Shown piece by piece: positions 9,847 through 20,601 of a stretch of 64,000 nucleotides of DNA. This DNA is from Mortierella sp. BCC40632 (taxonomy: Eukaryota > Mortierellomycota > Mortierellomycetes > Mortierellales > Mortierellaceae). The stretch's first letter is position 1; each line of letters starts with the position of its first letter. Location of the stretch: assembly GCA_011634665.1 (NCBI GenBank), contig WAEK01000009.1:1913501-1977500 (forward strand). Direction: 5' to 3'. The notes beneath the pieces were generated by a model. That model saw only the letters and a list, made by a program, of their open reading frames with translations. It ran no database searches and had not been told where the DNA came from. Made by a program: the position numbers and the translations under genes.

Positions 9847-11100
9847 TTAGTTGGATGCGTTAGAGTTCTGTAGCATAATGAGGCGACAAAGAGCGATGTA
9901 GACAGTTCTTACATGATCCCTTATAGTTTTTCTCTGATCAACAGGAATGTGAATTATGCCATGAGCACGGTTGCAGACCTCTTGTTCCCAAGTACGATAC
10001 ACATACCAAGCGCAGAAGAATACGAGGACAAAATATTCTGCGAATGCAGTTTTGATCGTTAGAATTTCAACGTTGCCTTGGTCCGTAGTCACAGCATTCG
10101 GCCGGTACACAAATATGCCACCTAGAGATTTTTGCCGTGTTCCCAGCCCGTTAAGGACCCCTACATCATGGTAATGCCCGAAACGATAGGCTTTGTTACA
10201 TACAGTCCGATTTGTCCCATCGGGTTCTGGTGTTTTTTGTGTGATGATTCGTATCTTGGATTGGCACCCCTTCTTCATGCTCTGCCTGCTGACTCTTCCC
10301 AGACTTCCCTCCAACCTTTCTATTTTTCATGATGCGTTTTTGACCAGCACACTGACATTGCAGATACGACAATTTGTCTCCCTTCCTTTCTTCTCCAAGA
10401 TACTGGTAAGCGCCTTTCATTTGGACGAAGTTGGTAGAGATCTGGGCCTGCTGATGTCGTTCCAGCCACTCATTGTGCTCGTCAGGAGTCAGAGTAAAAT
10501 GGGCTGCCTTCTCTGTGATCTGCTGTGGTCCTCTATCTTGAAAGGTTTCCTGCCGGATACAGTCGTCCTTCAACAAACATTTGCGGATCTGCCTTAGCAC
10601 AAATCGCCGCAAAATCGCGCATGTCATCAGATATCTGCTTTCGTATCCGCTGAATAATGAACGGAGCTGCCGTTTTTTTTATTAAGCACTTCCAGTGCGT
10701 CAATAAAAGAGATAGAGAGAGAAAATGAATGAAAGGACAGTCGAGTCTCATAAGCACTCACCTCGATTGGGGTTCCTTCGGTCAATGTCATACTGAGCGC
10801 GGGCGCGATGTCGAATTTGGCGCCAATTGAACTTTCCGCTCCTAATTCTACCTCTCTGCCAACGCCAGCGTCATCCTCGGCAGAACCAGTACCTTGCCCA
10901 TCTTGAACAACGCCATATTCTGGAGCTGAGCCGACGATGTCGTCCTCATTGGCGGAGTCAGCGTTACTGATAGAGTCCAGATCGTCTTCGCCAGCGTCCA
11001 GATCTGAATCAGTGCAGTTATGCTACGTGCCGTCGTCATCCCAGCTGGGGGGAGAGTCGCTATCAAAGAGAGCAGCCTAAAAATCAAAGGAGCCAACGCG
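9847..11100 (-). pseudogene. Mutator-like/FAR1-type transposase fragment
   Basis: On the minus strand an acidic leader (DSDLDAGEDDLDSISNADSANEDD, here quoted in pieces: DSDLDAGEDD, NADSANEDD) with one stop leads to ALSMTLTEGTPIE and a GTGAGT donor near 10764. Later sequence reads HFTLTPDEHNEWLERHQ, AYQYLG, LQCQCAG and, after a frame change near 10250, KKGCQSKIRIITQK and AYRFGHYHD. Cys pairs followed by a KGC and an HxH are the layout of FAR1/WRKY-GCM1 zinc fingers found at the N-terminus of Mutator-like transposases. No DDE catalytic part is seen. The fragment is broken and presumably inactive. It lies head-to-head with the Fanzor-like fragment. Confidence 0.4.
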
Positions 11101-11508
11101 TTAGTATTGTGTATAGTGAGCGAAATGCCTCTTCTTGCTTGATCCATCAAGCAAAAAGACAAGAGATGACACTAACCAGCTTTTGCAGACTACTAACGAC
11201 AAGCATCTCAAGGTCAGACGTTTCCTTTTCGTTGTTTATTGGAGTACTCTTTTAAGAGAGAGACAGAGAAGGTGACGTATGAGTAGATTTAGAGTGCATC
11301 GTCTTTGTGGTCGGTGCATAAGGACGCTCAAACTTACCAGTGACTATTCCCGAAATCCAGGTCGCAGTGAACCGCTTCCACGTTTTGGAAAGTAAGTTTA
11401 TGCAAAGAGAATACACCAATGGTTGTTTTGCCAATTTCAAGCCCATTCTCATTCTGCTTACTTCTCTTTTTAGGTTTGGAGGACAGCGCCATTAATCTTC
11501 CACCTCCA

Positions 11509-12342
11509 ATGCCAAGAACTCTGGAGGAGAAAAAGCAGGTCCGGAAGGAGGCAAAGGCGTTGAAATTGTCCGACACCATCACCATCACTGCCCGACAACT
11601 GAACGAGGTGTCAAGGACCCGAAAACTCGCCCAAGTCCGACAGGATCTCTTGAAACACAAGAAGAATGAGCTTGTACAACAGGCACTGGACAGCATTTGT
11701 TCCATAGATGCATCGTTTGCAAACGCCTCGACAATAAGTGCTGTGGAGACTGCCCAAGCAGCCAGAGCATCGGTGTCGGCGACATTGCGTGAATTTAATC
11801 AGACCCGATCTCTCGTCAAGGCCAAGAAGACTCAGGCCATTTTCTCCAGAAGGGCCCAAGCAGCACTCTGCAGTGCTGTACGGCGTCAGGCAGCTGAACG
11901 TGCCATCCAATCGCTACCACCTCAGGCACATGGTCTGGCCTCGGTCGACAAAGACAGTGGCTATTGCAGCCGCTGTTCCCGGTTTGAGTTTCAGAAAAAC
12001 TCATCGACAAGGTTCTGCCACCCAGGCTACTGCACGAAGACCCGGCCTGACGTGCGATATGTCGGATTTGTAGGTGCGGCGGGATCTGCTGTTAGATCAC
12101 GCTTGGGAGGCCATGCCCGCAGAGGGGGCACCAAGATCCGCGCGGAGCACAGGCAGCACGGTGTAGTGTGCATCACTGACGAATTTATGACTTCGAAAAC
12201 TTGTCACTTGTGTTTTCAGAAAACGAGGCTCGCGCGCCAGCGTAGACTGATCGATGGCAAGTCCAAGATAGTTCGGATCCATGGTGCGGTCGAGTGTATC
12301 GTTTTCCCTCAAGAATGCGTGAAGAGGAGAGAAGCTGAGTGA
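11509..12342 (+). pseudogene. Fanzor/TnpB-like nuclease, C-terminal fragment
   Basis: An ORF open from ATG 11509 (the frame continues upstream to 11419 through a possible acceptor TTTTTAG). A basic helical region comes first, then VGFVGAAGSAVRSRLGGH, ARRGGTKIRAEH, and CITDEFMTSKTCHLCFQKT. The E..TSKTC..C motif matches the RuvC-II glutamate and zinc-finger start of TnpB/Fanzor proteins. The second Cys pair is only half present (GAVEC) before similarity stops, and the final RuvC aspartate is missing. The RuvC-I aspartate is also missing, so the protein is truncated at both ends. A related minus-strand remnant at 26.8-28.0 kb does have a TDPG motif. Confidence 0.5.
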
Positions 12343-12578
12343 ATGCTAAATCTGCATCATCTTGGTCGAAGTAGTCGAATGCTTTTGCAAAGCTCTGCAT
12401 TGTTATTGGAATTTTTCTCGATATCTCTGAATTTGCCCAGTTGACATGATGATGATCACAGCCGGTAGTTGGCTCCATTGTGGGAGATAAATGTGTGCTA
12501 TGATTGCAAAAGGAGAGAAATGTCAGACGTTTAATGATTAAATCATTACTCAGCAGCCGACACAAAACTCGACAGTAT

Positions 12579-12880
12579 AACAACTAGCGCCTCCCAATCC
12601 TCAAGGGAATGGGCTGATCTAGTTGTTATCATCCACCACACTCGACTTTCCGCTTCTTGCCGCTCAGTAATGAGATGAGCTAAGCAAGGGTCGCTAAAAA
12701 AGAATCAGTGTAAACTGGAGGATGTTTTACTGTAGCATTTGAGTAGCAGCTGGTCTGTCTCAATCCTCAAGGGAATGGGCCAGCTCCAGCTTTTACCATC
12801 CACCACACTCGACTTTCCGCTTCTTGCCGCTCAGTAATGAGATGAGCTAAGCAAGGGTCGCTAAAAAAGAATCAGTGTAA
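12579..12880. repeat. Direct repeat, two 120-bp copies, each with a flanking stem
   Basis: Bases 12595-12714 and 12761-12880 are almost identical (period 166). In copy 1 a 9-bp stem pairs 12579-12587 with 12619-12627 around CCTCAAGGGAATGGGC. In copy 2 the same loop is held by a different stem (CAGCTGG with CCAGCT). The minus strand also reads as partial exon sequence (LITERQEAESRVWWM) after an acceptor-like TTCTTTTTTAG, so this could be a duplicated exon rather than an RNA element. The open frame at 12185-12583 on the minus strand (FDQDDADLAFTQLL) could be the next exon of such a gene; it is not recognised. Confidence 0.55.
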
Positions 12881-13020
12881 GCTAGCAGATGTTCCAAATG
12901 CAATTATACGAATCACGGCCGCAGGAATATTACAAAACATGCCTTATGACAGAGAGAAAGAAAGGGAAAGCAGGAGAGAAAAAGCAGCAGCAGTGACGAA
13001 GAAGTGACAAACACAGAATA

Positions 13021-13048
13021 ACGTAGAGAGAGAGAGAGAGAGAGAGAG

Positions 13049-13114
<66 letters not shown>

Positions 13115-13138
13115 ATGGATGGATGGATGGATGGATGA
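13021..13138. repeat. Compound microsatellite (GA)n-(GT)n-(GGAT)n
   Basis: About 11 GA units, about 31 GT units and six GGAT units follow each other without interruption. All open frames through it are repetitive artefacts. From here to 13500 the plus strand is pyrimidine-rich and leads into the Crinkler pseudogene. Confidence 0.95.
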
Positions 13139-13513
13139 GGTGTGAGAACGATGGAGTGGAGCATCAAAAGGTGCAAACAAGCCACCATGATATCACCGAT
13201 TTCTTACTGCGGATGCTGCAATCTCCTTCCCACGCCCTCGTCTCTTTGCAATGTCACTCTCCTCACTCATTTCCTCTCATCTCCTCCCTTGCTTTGACCG
13301 CTCCTACGCTCTCTTTTGACCTTACTTTTTCATTTGTCTTTGCTCTCTTTCTTTTTTGCCACCATTTCCACATTTTCATTGGGTCTCTGCCACCGTTCTC
13401 ACGCCTTTCCATCCCTTCTTCCTGTTCCTTTTTAATCCTATCTTTCTCTCTTCTTCATCCCTCGCTTTTTCTACATCTCGCACCTTCTTTTCCTTATCCT
13501 CTTCTTTTCACTG

Positions 13514-14072
13514 ATGCATCGCAGCACTATTACTGACAGCTCCTTCACCCTTTTCTGCCTCGTGGATGGAGAGAGCACCGCATTCTCTGTCAAGATTAGT
13601 CCAAGCGACACGACCTCAAGAACGTCATCAAAGCCAAGAAGACACCTCGCTTTGACGATGTTGCGGCCGATGAGCTCACCCACTGGCGCGTCTCTATCCC
13701 TGTTCCACCCAAGAAAGACCCCAAAGATCTCTGGCTTGCTGATGTCCCGTCCAAAGAGGGGCTTGATGAGACAGATGACATTACTGATGCCTTCCCAGAG
13801 ACACCACCGAAGAAGACAATCCACATTATTGTCCAGCGCCCTCCTCAATGTAATGAGACACGTTTTTTTTACAATGGGATGCCCATCGGTTGATTAATCT
13901 CCGCCGGTATGAGCTTATTGCGCTCTTTAACTCTATTTTCTCTCCATTATCCTCATAGTCCATGCACCTGCACCTTCTCGCTCATTGACTCCACTTCCTG
14001 ATTACCACTCGGATGGTTCTCGTCCCAGCACGCCACTCTCTGGTATAAGATCACTCGTGCTCTCTTATCTCC

Positions 14073-14105
<33 letters not shown>

Positions 14106-16682
14106 GGTGGTTCTAACATCGCACACCTTCTCATTCAAGGCGACCTCCATGCCGACATCAAAACAATCACGGAAAAGTTCTTTGCACCAGGACCAATCAC
14201 CAACTTCCTTGACGCATTTGTGAAGGATGATGGGGCGCTACCCATTACTTCAGGACCCATTCGTGGTCTACCGAGAGCATGGCGTCGTGGACTCGGAAAA
14301 CCACCAGAGACTCGACCAAGTCTACTGTGGACCTCCCAGACCCAACTATACCCGACACGATCTCAAGGATCTTGCAGCCGGATCCATTCTCGTTAAAGAG
14401 AACAATCGATACAATATACCCGTCTTCGGTGTCTCTGGTAAGTTGGCTTCAACAACATACAGTTTGTGGACGACAACCATCACCCCAGTTGCACATTCTG
14501 ACCAACAATTATCTCTGTTTTACTGACATAGGCTGTGGCAAGACACGTGCTTGATCGAGCTTCTCTCTCAGCACTGGGGATTCTACTTAAATGCTGCTGA
14601 TGATGACTGGGACTCAGGGGATATGATGACTCTTCATGCCACTGTCCGCAAACGCTTGAAGGACCTCCAGGACAAATCCACAGTCGTGGATTTCGAAGCC
14701 AACAGCCACTTTGTACGGAAGGTCACACTCTTGCTGTTCCTCTCTCGGCTTCTCGTCCTCAAGTACTGCCTGAGTGTCCCCGGCTGTAGCAAGACGTTTA
14801 CCAGTGCACGCTGGGCTCTACTTCAGGTGTGCCCGCATGTTCTATTTGAAGACATTTTCAACACGCTGTTCCACAAACTCCGCAGACTGGTGGATTATCG
14901 CGAGCTCCCACTCTCAGACTGCGTCGGCGATGTCTTTGAGAGCATGAAGACACGCCTTGTCGACCGCGGATGTCTACCGATGATTGAGGACAATACTCGA
15001 CTACTCATCATCAACGACGAGGCACAGATCCTGGGCGACAGTTTCAACAACTTCTTCAGGTCAGAATCTGACTTTGTGAATCCAGCCCGACCATTGCTCT
15101 CACCTATCCTTCATGCGTTTCGAGACATTGGTCAGCAGCAGCTCACTCTGGTTACATGTGGCACAGGGCATAGCGTCAACACACTCTTCTGGGTCCAGAG
15201 TTCTGGTTCTGGTTTGAAGGATAGCTCCGATCCCTTTGAGTATCTAGGGTTTCCCGGCTGGTCTGGGAAACACTCGGTTAAGGCCTACAGTTCTCGAGTG
15301 CAGACGTGTCTAGAAGACGGCCAGTCCAAGCTGGCTCTGGATGAGCAACTTCCACAGGAGGCAGCCGACATGTTGTATGAAAGGTTTGCGGGCCGCTATC
15401 GTCCAGCTATAGCAGCAATTGGTATGTTAACTTAAGATGACCATGAGGAGAGGGTGCAAGGAAAAGATCTCATGTCCAGTATGCTCAACACCTTTAGGCT
15501 TATCGTCTTTCTGTCTATAGAGAAGATTATTGAATACAATGACCCTGGAACATGGAAGAAGACAATCGAAGATGCTGAGGATAGGCTGGTATCTTGGTCA
15601 AATCGACACATCAAAGGCAACATCTGCTACGAGGTCAGGCGTCTTCACGACAAACACAACCAATACAAACATCGACTTGCGGACTCCATCGAGAGCATGT
15701 TAGGACTCTTAATGTACCAACGTTGCATGTTTGGGAGTCATGACCTTGTCCTCAAGGAGGTAGACCCTCAGCTGGTGGAGCATGCGTTTGGTCGGATCAA
15801 AATCATCTCGGGTAAGGCTACTACCGTTTTGGACGAGCCCTTCGTTTCCAAGGCTGTGGAGAACTATTTCATGGCCACAGATCCCTGCTTCAAGAAGGAG
15901 GTCCGGAAACGGATGGTAAAAGCAACGGTCTCTGATCAAGGATGTGTGTTTGAGCGGTTCATGATGAATGTTTTTAGTGAACATTCAATAAACAGCCTCT
16001 ATCGGATTGGCCACACGAACCCCTCATCGCTGACATGTGTCCAGCTCTCGTCGGTAAGGTAGAGATTGTTGGGTGGAGAGAGCCTGGACTCGAATAAGGC
16101 ACAACTCGCTCTATGATATCAATGGAGGATTTCATGGACGCACATGTCAACCACCAGTCAACTCGCAATAACATGCCTGTCGCCCCATTTTTCTTCCCAA
16201 AGCCCAAGGCGTCGAGACCAGACTTGGTTTTCTTTATTCGGATCGATGGTGCTCGATTGGTCCCTGTCTTCGTTCAGATGAAGCTGCATCAAGAGTCGTC
16301 TTACTTTTCGGAGAAGGACTGGAATGAGGCACTCAGCACAGTCTCAGCACCCAAAATTGAGGCGCACGTGAAGAGTTTCCACAAGTTCTGCCCTGATAAT
16401 GTCTATATCAGCATGATTGTTGCATACCCTACCAAGTGGAGTGACAAGCTTCTGGCACCTTCAGGACTCCCAAAAGACACCAGTGGTGTTCAGCAAGTCG
16501 TGATCAACATAGGCGATAGCAATTTCGGCAGCATTTTCCCCCAAGAGCATGTAGATTTTATTGACCGACTCAAGAATGCTCGAAAGCGCTCTGTGATGAC
16601 GATGACAGCAACGATGACGACAACTTCAAAAAGCAGCGAAGCTGATCTTTTACTGCAGCTCAATATATGGAGTGGGCATTAG
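13514..16682 (+). pseudogene. Crinkler (CRN) effector pseudogene: ubiquitin-like head, P-loop NTPase, REase-like tail
   Basis: The head (13514-13850) has LFCLVDGEST and, after a frameshift near 13612, DELTHWRVSIPV and IHIIVQRPP, typical of the ubiquitin-like Crinkler N-terminus. A linker with a long T run follows. The NTPase part has a Walker A loop (GVSG/CGKT) split by a 94-bp intron at 14438-14531, then a one-base shift near 14555. Later come LLIINDEAQILGD (Walker B-like) and LTLVTCGTG (sensor-like). A 39-bp GT-AG interval at 15422-15460 keeps the frame. The tail (16113 onward) has SRPDLVFFIRIDG and VFVQMKL, matching the PD-(D/E)XK nuclease-like module of Crinkler toxins. Frameshifts also lie between 14300 and 14440, near 16060 and near 16590, so it is not functional as read. 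Confidence 0.75.
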
Positions 16683-16689
16683 TGGTGAA

Positions 16690-16830
16690 GAAGACAAAGT
16701 CATGCTGGGTGTACTGCGGGATAAAAAGTCGTGATGGGCGTATTACGATAAAAAAAAAAAAAAAAAAAGTCATGCTGTCCAAAGTACAAAAAAAAATCAT
16801 GCCCGTCTATTGGTGCGATAGGTAGCTCAG
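16690..16830 (+). repeat. Four degenerate tandem units with A-rich ends
   Basis: Four units of about 28-40 bases each start with AAAGTCATGCTG-like sequence and end in ATAAAA or a longer A run. Starts lie near 16694, 16725, 16767 and 16795. One unit ends in about 19 A. The last unit runs into a tRNA-like D-arm. The arrangement resembles tandem copies of a short A-tailed RNA or a SINE tail, but the units are diverged. Confidence 0.5.
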
Positions 16831-16846
16831 GTAGGTGGATAGAGCA
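16816..16846 (+). other. tRNA-like 5' half (D-arm), possible SINE head
   Basis: GATAGGTAGCTCAGG followed by TGGATAGAGC has the form of a tRNA D-arm and an RNA polymerase III A box. No T-arm or B box follows at tRNA spacing, so it is not a complete tRNA gene. The rest of 16850-17690 has only short ORFs I cannot assign. Confidence 0.35.
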
Positions 16847-17694
16847 GCGATGGGTTAGAGACTGGTTGAGGAGAGATAGTGACAGACGATTAACGTTAGT
16901 ACAGCGGTAAGTACAGTGTTAGTACAAGGTGTGGGGAGGACAGCAACACATTGGAAGGAGTGCATTGGTCAAATTAATGCAGGCTTTATCGAGTATTATC
17001 CACAAGTTCTCTTCCCTCACTCCTGGTGTTTGTCGCTCTAAAGTCATGCTTGGATGGGATGAGATGAGAACCGTGTCCGACGAGTATGAAGCGGGACATA
17101 TGGAGGATGGACACGTTGCCCAGTCCTACATACATTAATCAGCTTTTCTGGATCATTGTAGATGTGATGGTTATAATTGCTCCGATAGGTCATTTCCAAG
17201 GCTATAGCCTTTAATTGGCTGACTTGGACTTTTTGCTTCAAAATGAGTATATGATGTTGATAAGCCAACAAGAAAGATCCTGCTATGTACTGCTTTGGAT
17301 CTATCAATCAACAATGAGAGTAGCAAGAGGAGCGATTAGTGTAGTTTTTTCAACCAGTTTGGCGCTCCCCTTACACTTGTTGCTGCGGCAATTGGAGCAT
17401 CAACTCGATGATGGCGCCGGTCATATGCTCCCATGGCGTAAGGCAAATGCTCCGATTGAGATAATGCACAGCCAACATAATTTGTTAATCCTCGGCGCTG
17501 ATCAGATGCCCCGGTGGCATTGGTCGTATGCTCCATTGGAGAAATTCCGCAGTCAATGCATAGTAAATCATGGATTTCTATTTAAACCCGCTCGAGATTT
17601 ACTCTGATACACACTTTTCAGATCAAGATTGTTCAAAGGTAGATACTAACTTTTTACTAAATATAAAAGATAATTTATTTTAGAGTAGAATAGA

Positions 17695-17733
17695 ATAACT
17701 GGCTTGTGGCAGCCAAGCGTTCATAGCGGCGTT

Positions 17734-17769
<36 letters not shown>

Positions 17770-17813
17770 ACTGAAGCAGAATTCAGTAAGCGTTGGATTG
17801 TTCACCCACTAAT

Positions 17814-17868
<55 letters not shown>

Positions 17869-18290
17869 ATGAAGTGTTGTTGCAATAGTAATTGAAGTTA
17901 GTACGAGAGGAACACTTCATTCGGATAATTGGTATTTGGGTCTGCCTGAGCAGGCAATGACCCGAAGCTATCATCCGTTGGATTATGGCTGAACGCCTCT
18001 AAGTCAGAATCCAAGCTAGACGGCGACGATTACCGCCTTTTCCGATATCTAGTTGAATACGAATACACTCCCGTGGGGGGTACTGAGTCATACTACGTGG
18101 GGAGGTCTTGCATGGCGGAAAGGCTGTGTGAGGCACTTGCTAATGTGCCTTGCAAAAATTTTTGACCACAGATTGAGAGGTCAATTCGCTCAATAACTTA
18201 TTGAACATGCGCGTTATCAGCTCCTCTCAAGCACTTATTTGCAACCAATGGTCACCCTCTTTGGTGCTCTCTAAAATTAAAGTGCTGGTT
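17695..18290 (+). rRNA. Partial 28S (LSU) rRNA gene, 3' end only
   Basis: From ATAACTGGCTTGTGGCAGCC to about 18290 the sequence is the end of a fungal 28S rRNA: the peptidyl-transferase-side helices, the sarcin/ricin loop (AGTACGAGAGGAAC) and GGATTATGGCTGAACGCC. The hairpin with GGGTC/GACCC and TGCCT/AGGCA arms still pairs. Nothing of the upstream ~2.7 kb is present; similarity begins abruptly inside the universally conserved GGGATAAC block. The 3' limit is approximate. It is an orphan fragment rather than part of a full rDNA unit. Its good preservation suggests a recent origin or selection. Confidence 0.85.
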
Positions 18291-18331
18291 CCAAAGTATG
18301 GGTTGTGCATCTCTTCCTCTTCCCTTTCAAC

Positions 18332-19177
18332 ATGAACCGTACCAGCGTTTCCCCTCCTTATCCGTACTCTGATGACTCTCAAGAATCTCCCGTCCTCTCC
18401 CCCTCCCTATCTCTCACTCAGACACAGAAACCTTCCACAACAACGCCTATTGAGCTCCCTTCCCTCTTAAATATCCGCATCAACATTCGCAAGGGACAGC
18501 CCCGCTCAACTCACAGAGCCTTGAGGAGCAAGGATGGTCGCCAACTTGAGGCCCCTCAGACCGTACTCATCACCAACATTGGCTTCATAACCTTGGCTAG
18601 TTTTGTGAAGGATGAAGTCTGCCGAATGACTTTGGATGGGCAGTCGCTGTACACTGGCAAAGGCCAGCTTGAAGTTTATCTTAAGCCAACTGGCAGGACC
18701 GGACAGAGGGGGCTCATCCAACTATGCAAAGACAACGTTCCCTCAGAGCTACACAAAGCCTGGCGCCACTTCCGTAAGGTACTCGACAATCAAGGGAAAG
18801 AGAACGAAATGGTCATCCTCGATATCTTCACCTACATCACGCTCAGCAACACTACTCTCAACCGCGGGTCGCAAGTTTCAGTCCGCGACCATACTGTTTC
18901 CATTACGCGGGCGGTCAAGCGAGGGCAAATGCGACCCATGGGCCGATACGAGTCAGCTTGGTGTGCTCAGACACTATCAAGACGCAAAGTCGTCCCCCAG
19001 GACGATAGGGAGGTACCCAAAATACCAGAGACTACCACCAGGACCCAGGTCCGCCACATTGACCAAATGATTGCTGAAGGTCGTATTCCAGCAAGACCTG
19101 AGCAGGGAGGAGACGGCCCGGTGACTCTGCGCGTCACCTCGATTACCTCAGCAGAGAGGAGCTCCAGAAAGCAATAG
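18332..19177 (+). CDS. Hypothetical protein, unrecognised
   Basis: A 281-residue ORF from ATG 18332; the frame is open a little further upstream. The first ~50 residues are Ser/Pro/Thr-rich. The middle is better ordered (LLNIRINIRKGQPRS, GFITLASFVKDEVCRMTL, GKGQLEVYLKPTG, LHKAWRHFRKVLDNQG). The tail is basic and Thr-rich. No signal peptide, membrane segment or known domain is seen. It starts just 40 bases after the 28S fragment, so it may belong to the same inserted unit or to a mobile element. Sequence to 19760 looks like decayed continuation in shifting frames. Confidence 0.45.
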   Translation: MNRTSVSPPYPYSDDSQESPVLSPSLSLTQTQKPSTTTPIELPSLLNIRINIRKGQPRSTHRALRSKDGRQLEAPQTVLITNIGFITLASFVKDEVCRMTLDGQSLYTGKGQLEVYLKPTGRTGQRGLIQLCKDNVPSELHKAWRHFRKVLDNQGKENEMVILDIFTYITLSNTTLNRGSQVSVRDHTVSITRAVKRGQMRPMGRYESAWCAQTLSRRKVVPQDDREVPKIPETTTRTQVRHIDQMIAEGRIPARPEQGGDGPVTLRVTSITSAERSSRKQ

Positions 19178-19253
19178 GGTTGGTCCCAGATTCCAACCTC
19201 AGCAGTCTCCGGGGCGACCAACGCGATGACTCTCACACTCAAGTGGCAATCTA

Positions 19254-19760
19254 ATGTCAGCTAATAACAGACGCTACCACACCTCCTCTTCCTCCTCATC
19301 CTTATCCGAAATCGATTTGGCGCCTGTCGCACAGACCTCCCACCATTTCTCTCCGAGGCGCCATCCTCGATCACACGCACTCTCTGAGAAAAACCATGCA
19401 GAAAAATCTCTGGGCAGACCAGCAGCGCCTGTTCTCCTGACCGCCATCAACTGCTCCGTTGCCCGCCAACTCGCCCTCCTATTGATTCTTCCGCTCCCGT
19501 TAACAGCCCAGTACGCCGAAGCACAAGGAGATCTCCTTTATGCTCCCTCTCTTCACAAGACAATTTTGGCCAGACTTCCCACCTGACTGAGCGCGAGAAA
19601 GTTCAAGTCATTCAAGTGGACACGGACAATGAGTGAAGCAATAGAGGCGATGTGCGAGCAAAAGAAAAAGAGGCCAGCCACACACCTACAGCGCAAGCTG
19701 GGGAATGATGAGAACGAGGATCATGAAGACAGGTTGGTAAGAAGAAGGCGCAAAAAAGCG
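19254..19760 (+). other. Possible decayed continuation of the unrecognised ORF
   Basis: An open frame 19254-19586 starts with a Ser-rich stretch. Coding-like words then appear in other frames (SHLTEREKVQVIQVDTDNE; MSEAIEAMCEQKKKRPATH). Frames change at least twice. This could be the C-terminal part of the protein encoded just upstream, broken by frameshifts, but the link cannot be shown from the sequence alone. Confidence 0.25.
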
Positions 19761-19794
19761 CGCGGGATGTTTATTCCTAACTTTTTTTTACAGG

Positions 19795-20070
19795 CTATCG
19801 CTTTTTTCTACGATTGGGTCAAGGAGTAGATTTACTGTCATCAATTATGGGACTTCAGCACCTTGGTATTGGATCACAGCGAGTAGAATGGCAATTGGAG
19901 GGAGTAAAATAGATGATCCAAGCATGGCCCAATCTCGAAGCTATCTCTGGATAATATCTGAAGAAGAATCCAATATTTGCAAACCCTCATGAACAGATAA
20001 GGAAGTCCAAAGTTCCAACTCATTTTCCACAGTTTGGGCACGCAAGTTTTGTAGAGTTCTTCGCGAAATA
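19795..20070 (+). pseudogene. F-box/LRR gene remnant (C-terminal end)
   Basis: This matches the last ~90 codons of the MEHAL-type genes: LRLGQGVDLLSS, LQHLGIGSQRVEWQ, MIQAWPNLEAISG and a tail ending in FVEF. Stops occur where paralogues read EIEW and after SG. The rest of the gene is absent. It is on the plus strand, opposite to the F-box genes that follow. Confidence 0.75.
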
Positions 20071-20074
20071 AGGG

Positions 20075-20600
20075 GGGAGCAATCCGCTTTGCTCCACCTC
20101 TTTCCCAGTTTCTATATCGAGATCAAGGACGTTGGTCCGTTACTTACATAGCGTTATCAAATATCCTCTAAGAAAGACTCTTTCCTTCCCTCAAGGACTG
20201 TTAGCATGAGAAGCATTGACTCCGATCCCCTTCAAGCTGTGGATAAAAGTGCGCTAGACAACTTTGAAGAAGTAGAGTCACTTCCAAGCAGTTGGCTATT
20301 GAGAAACAATCACCTTTCTTTATCTCGCGTGACCTGATTATGGTAGCATTCCTCTCTCTCATCTTGTAATTAGAGTTTATCTGTCCTGCACCTATTGATC
20401 TACCATAGTCTTCATTAGACTCGACTAGCATTCTACCACTCGCTGTGTGCTTAGATCCGCGAAACCCTGAGATGGCTTCTCTATGCTGGACTGAGGCCCT
20501 TCAAACGATTTGTTGCATATTGACAAAAACTATATGAGACGAGCTTAAAGTAATTAGACCCTGAAAAACAATAGAGATTACTATCTTGTTTTAAATCAGA
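20075..20600. other. Intergenic stretch, nothing recognised
   Basis: No convincing ORF, repeat or RNA gene was found between the F-box remnant and the 3' end of the next minus-strand gene. Confidence 0.5.
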
Positions 20601-20601
20601 A

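Noticed and set aside
10196..10627. Plus-strand ORF at 10193-10597 with hydrophobic stretches
   Set aside because: Shadow of the minus-strand Mutator/FAR1-like coding sequence, which has the recognisable Cys/His motifs.
13021..13138. Telomere or CRISPR-like array
   Set aside because: Simple dinucleotide and tetranucleotide repeats without spacers; the organism is a eukaryote.
13043..13536. 161-residue plus-strand ORF through the GT repeat
   Set aside because: The frame is open only because of microsatellite and pyrimidine-rich sequence; no domain and no conserved start.
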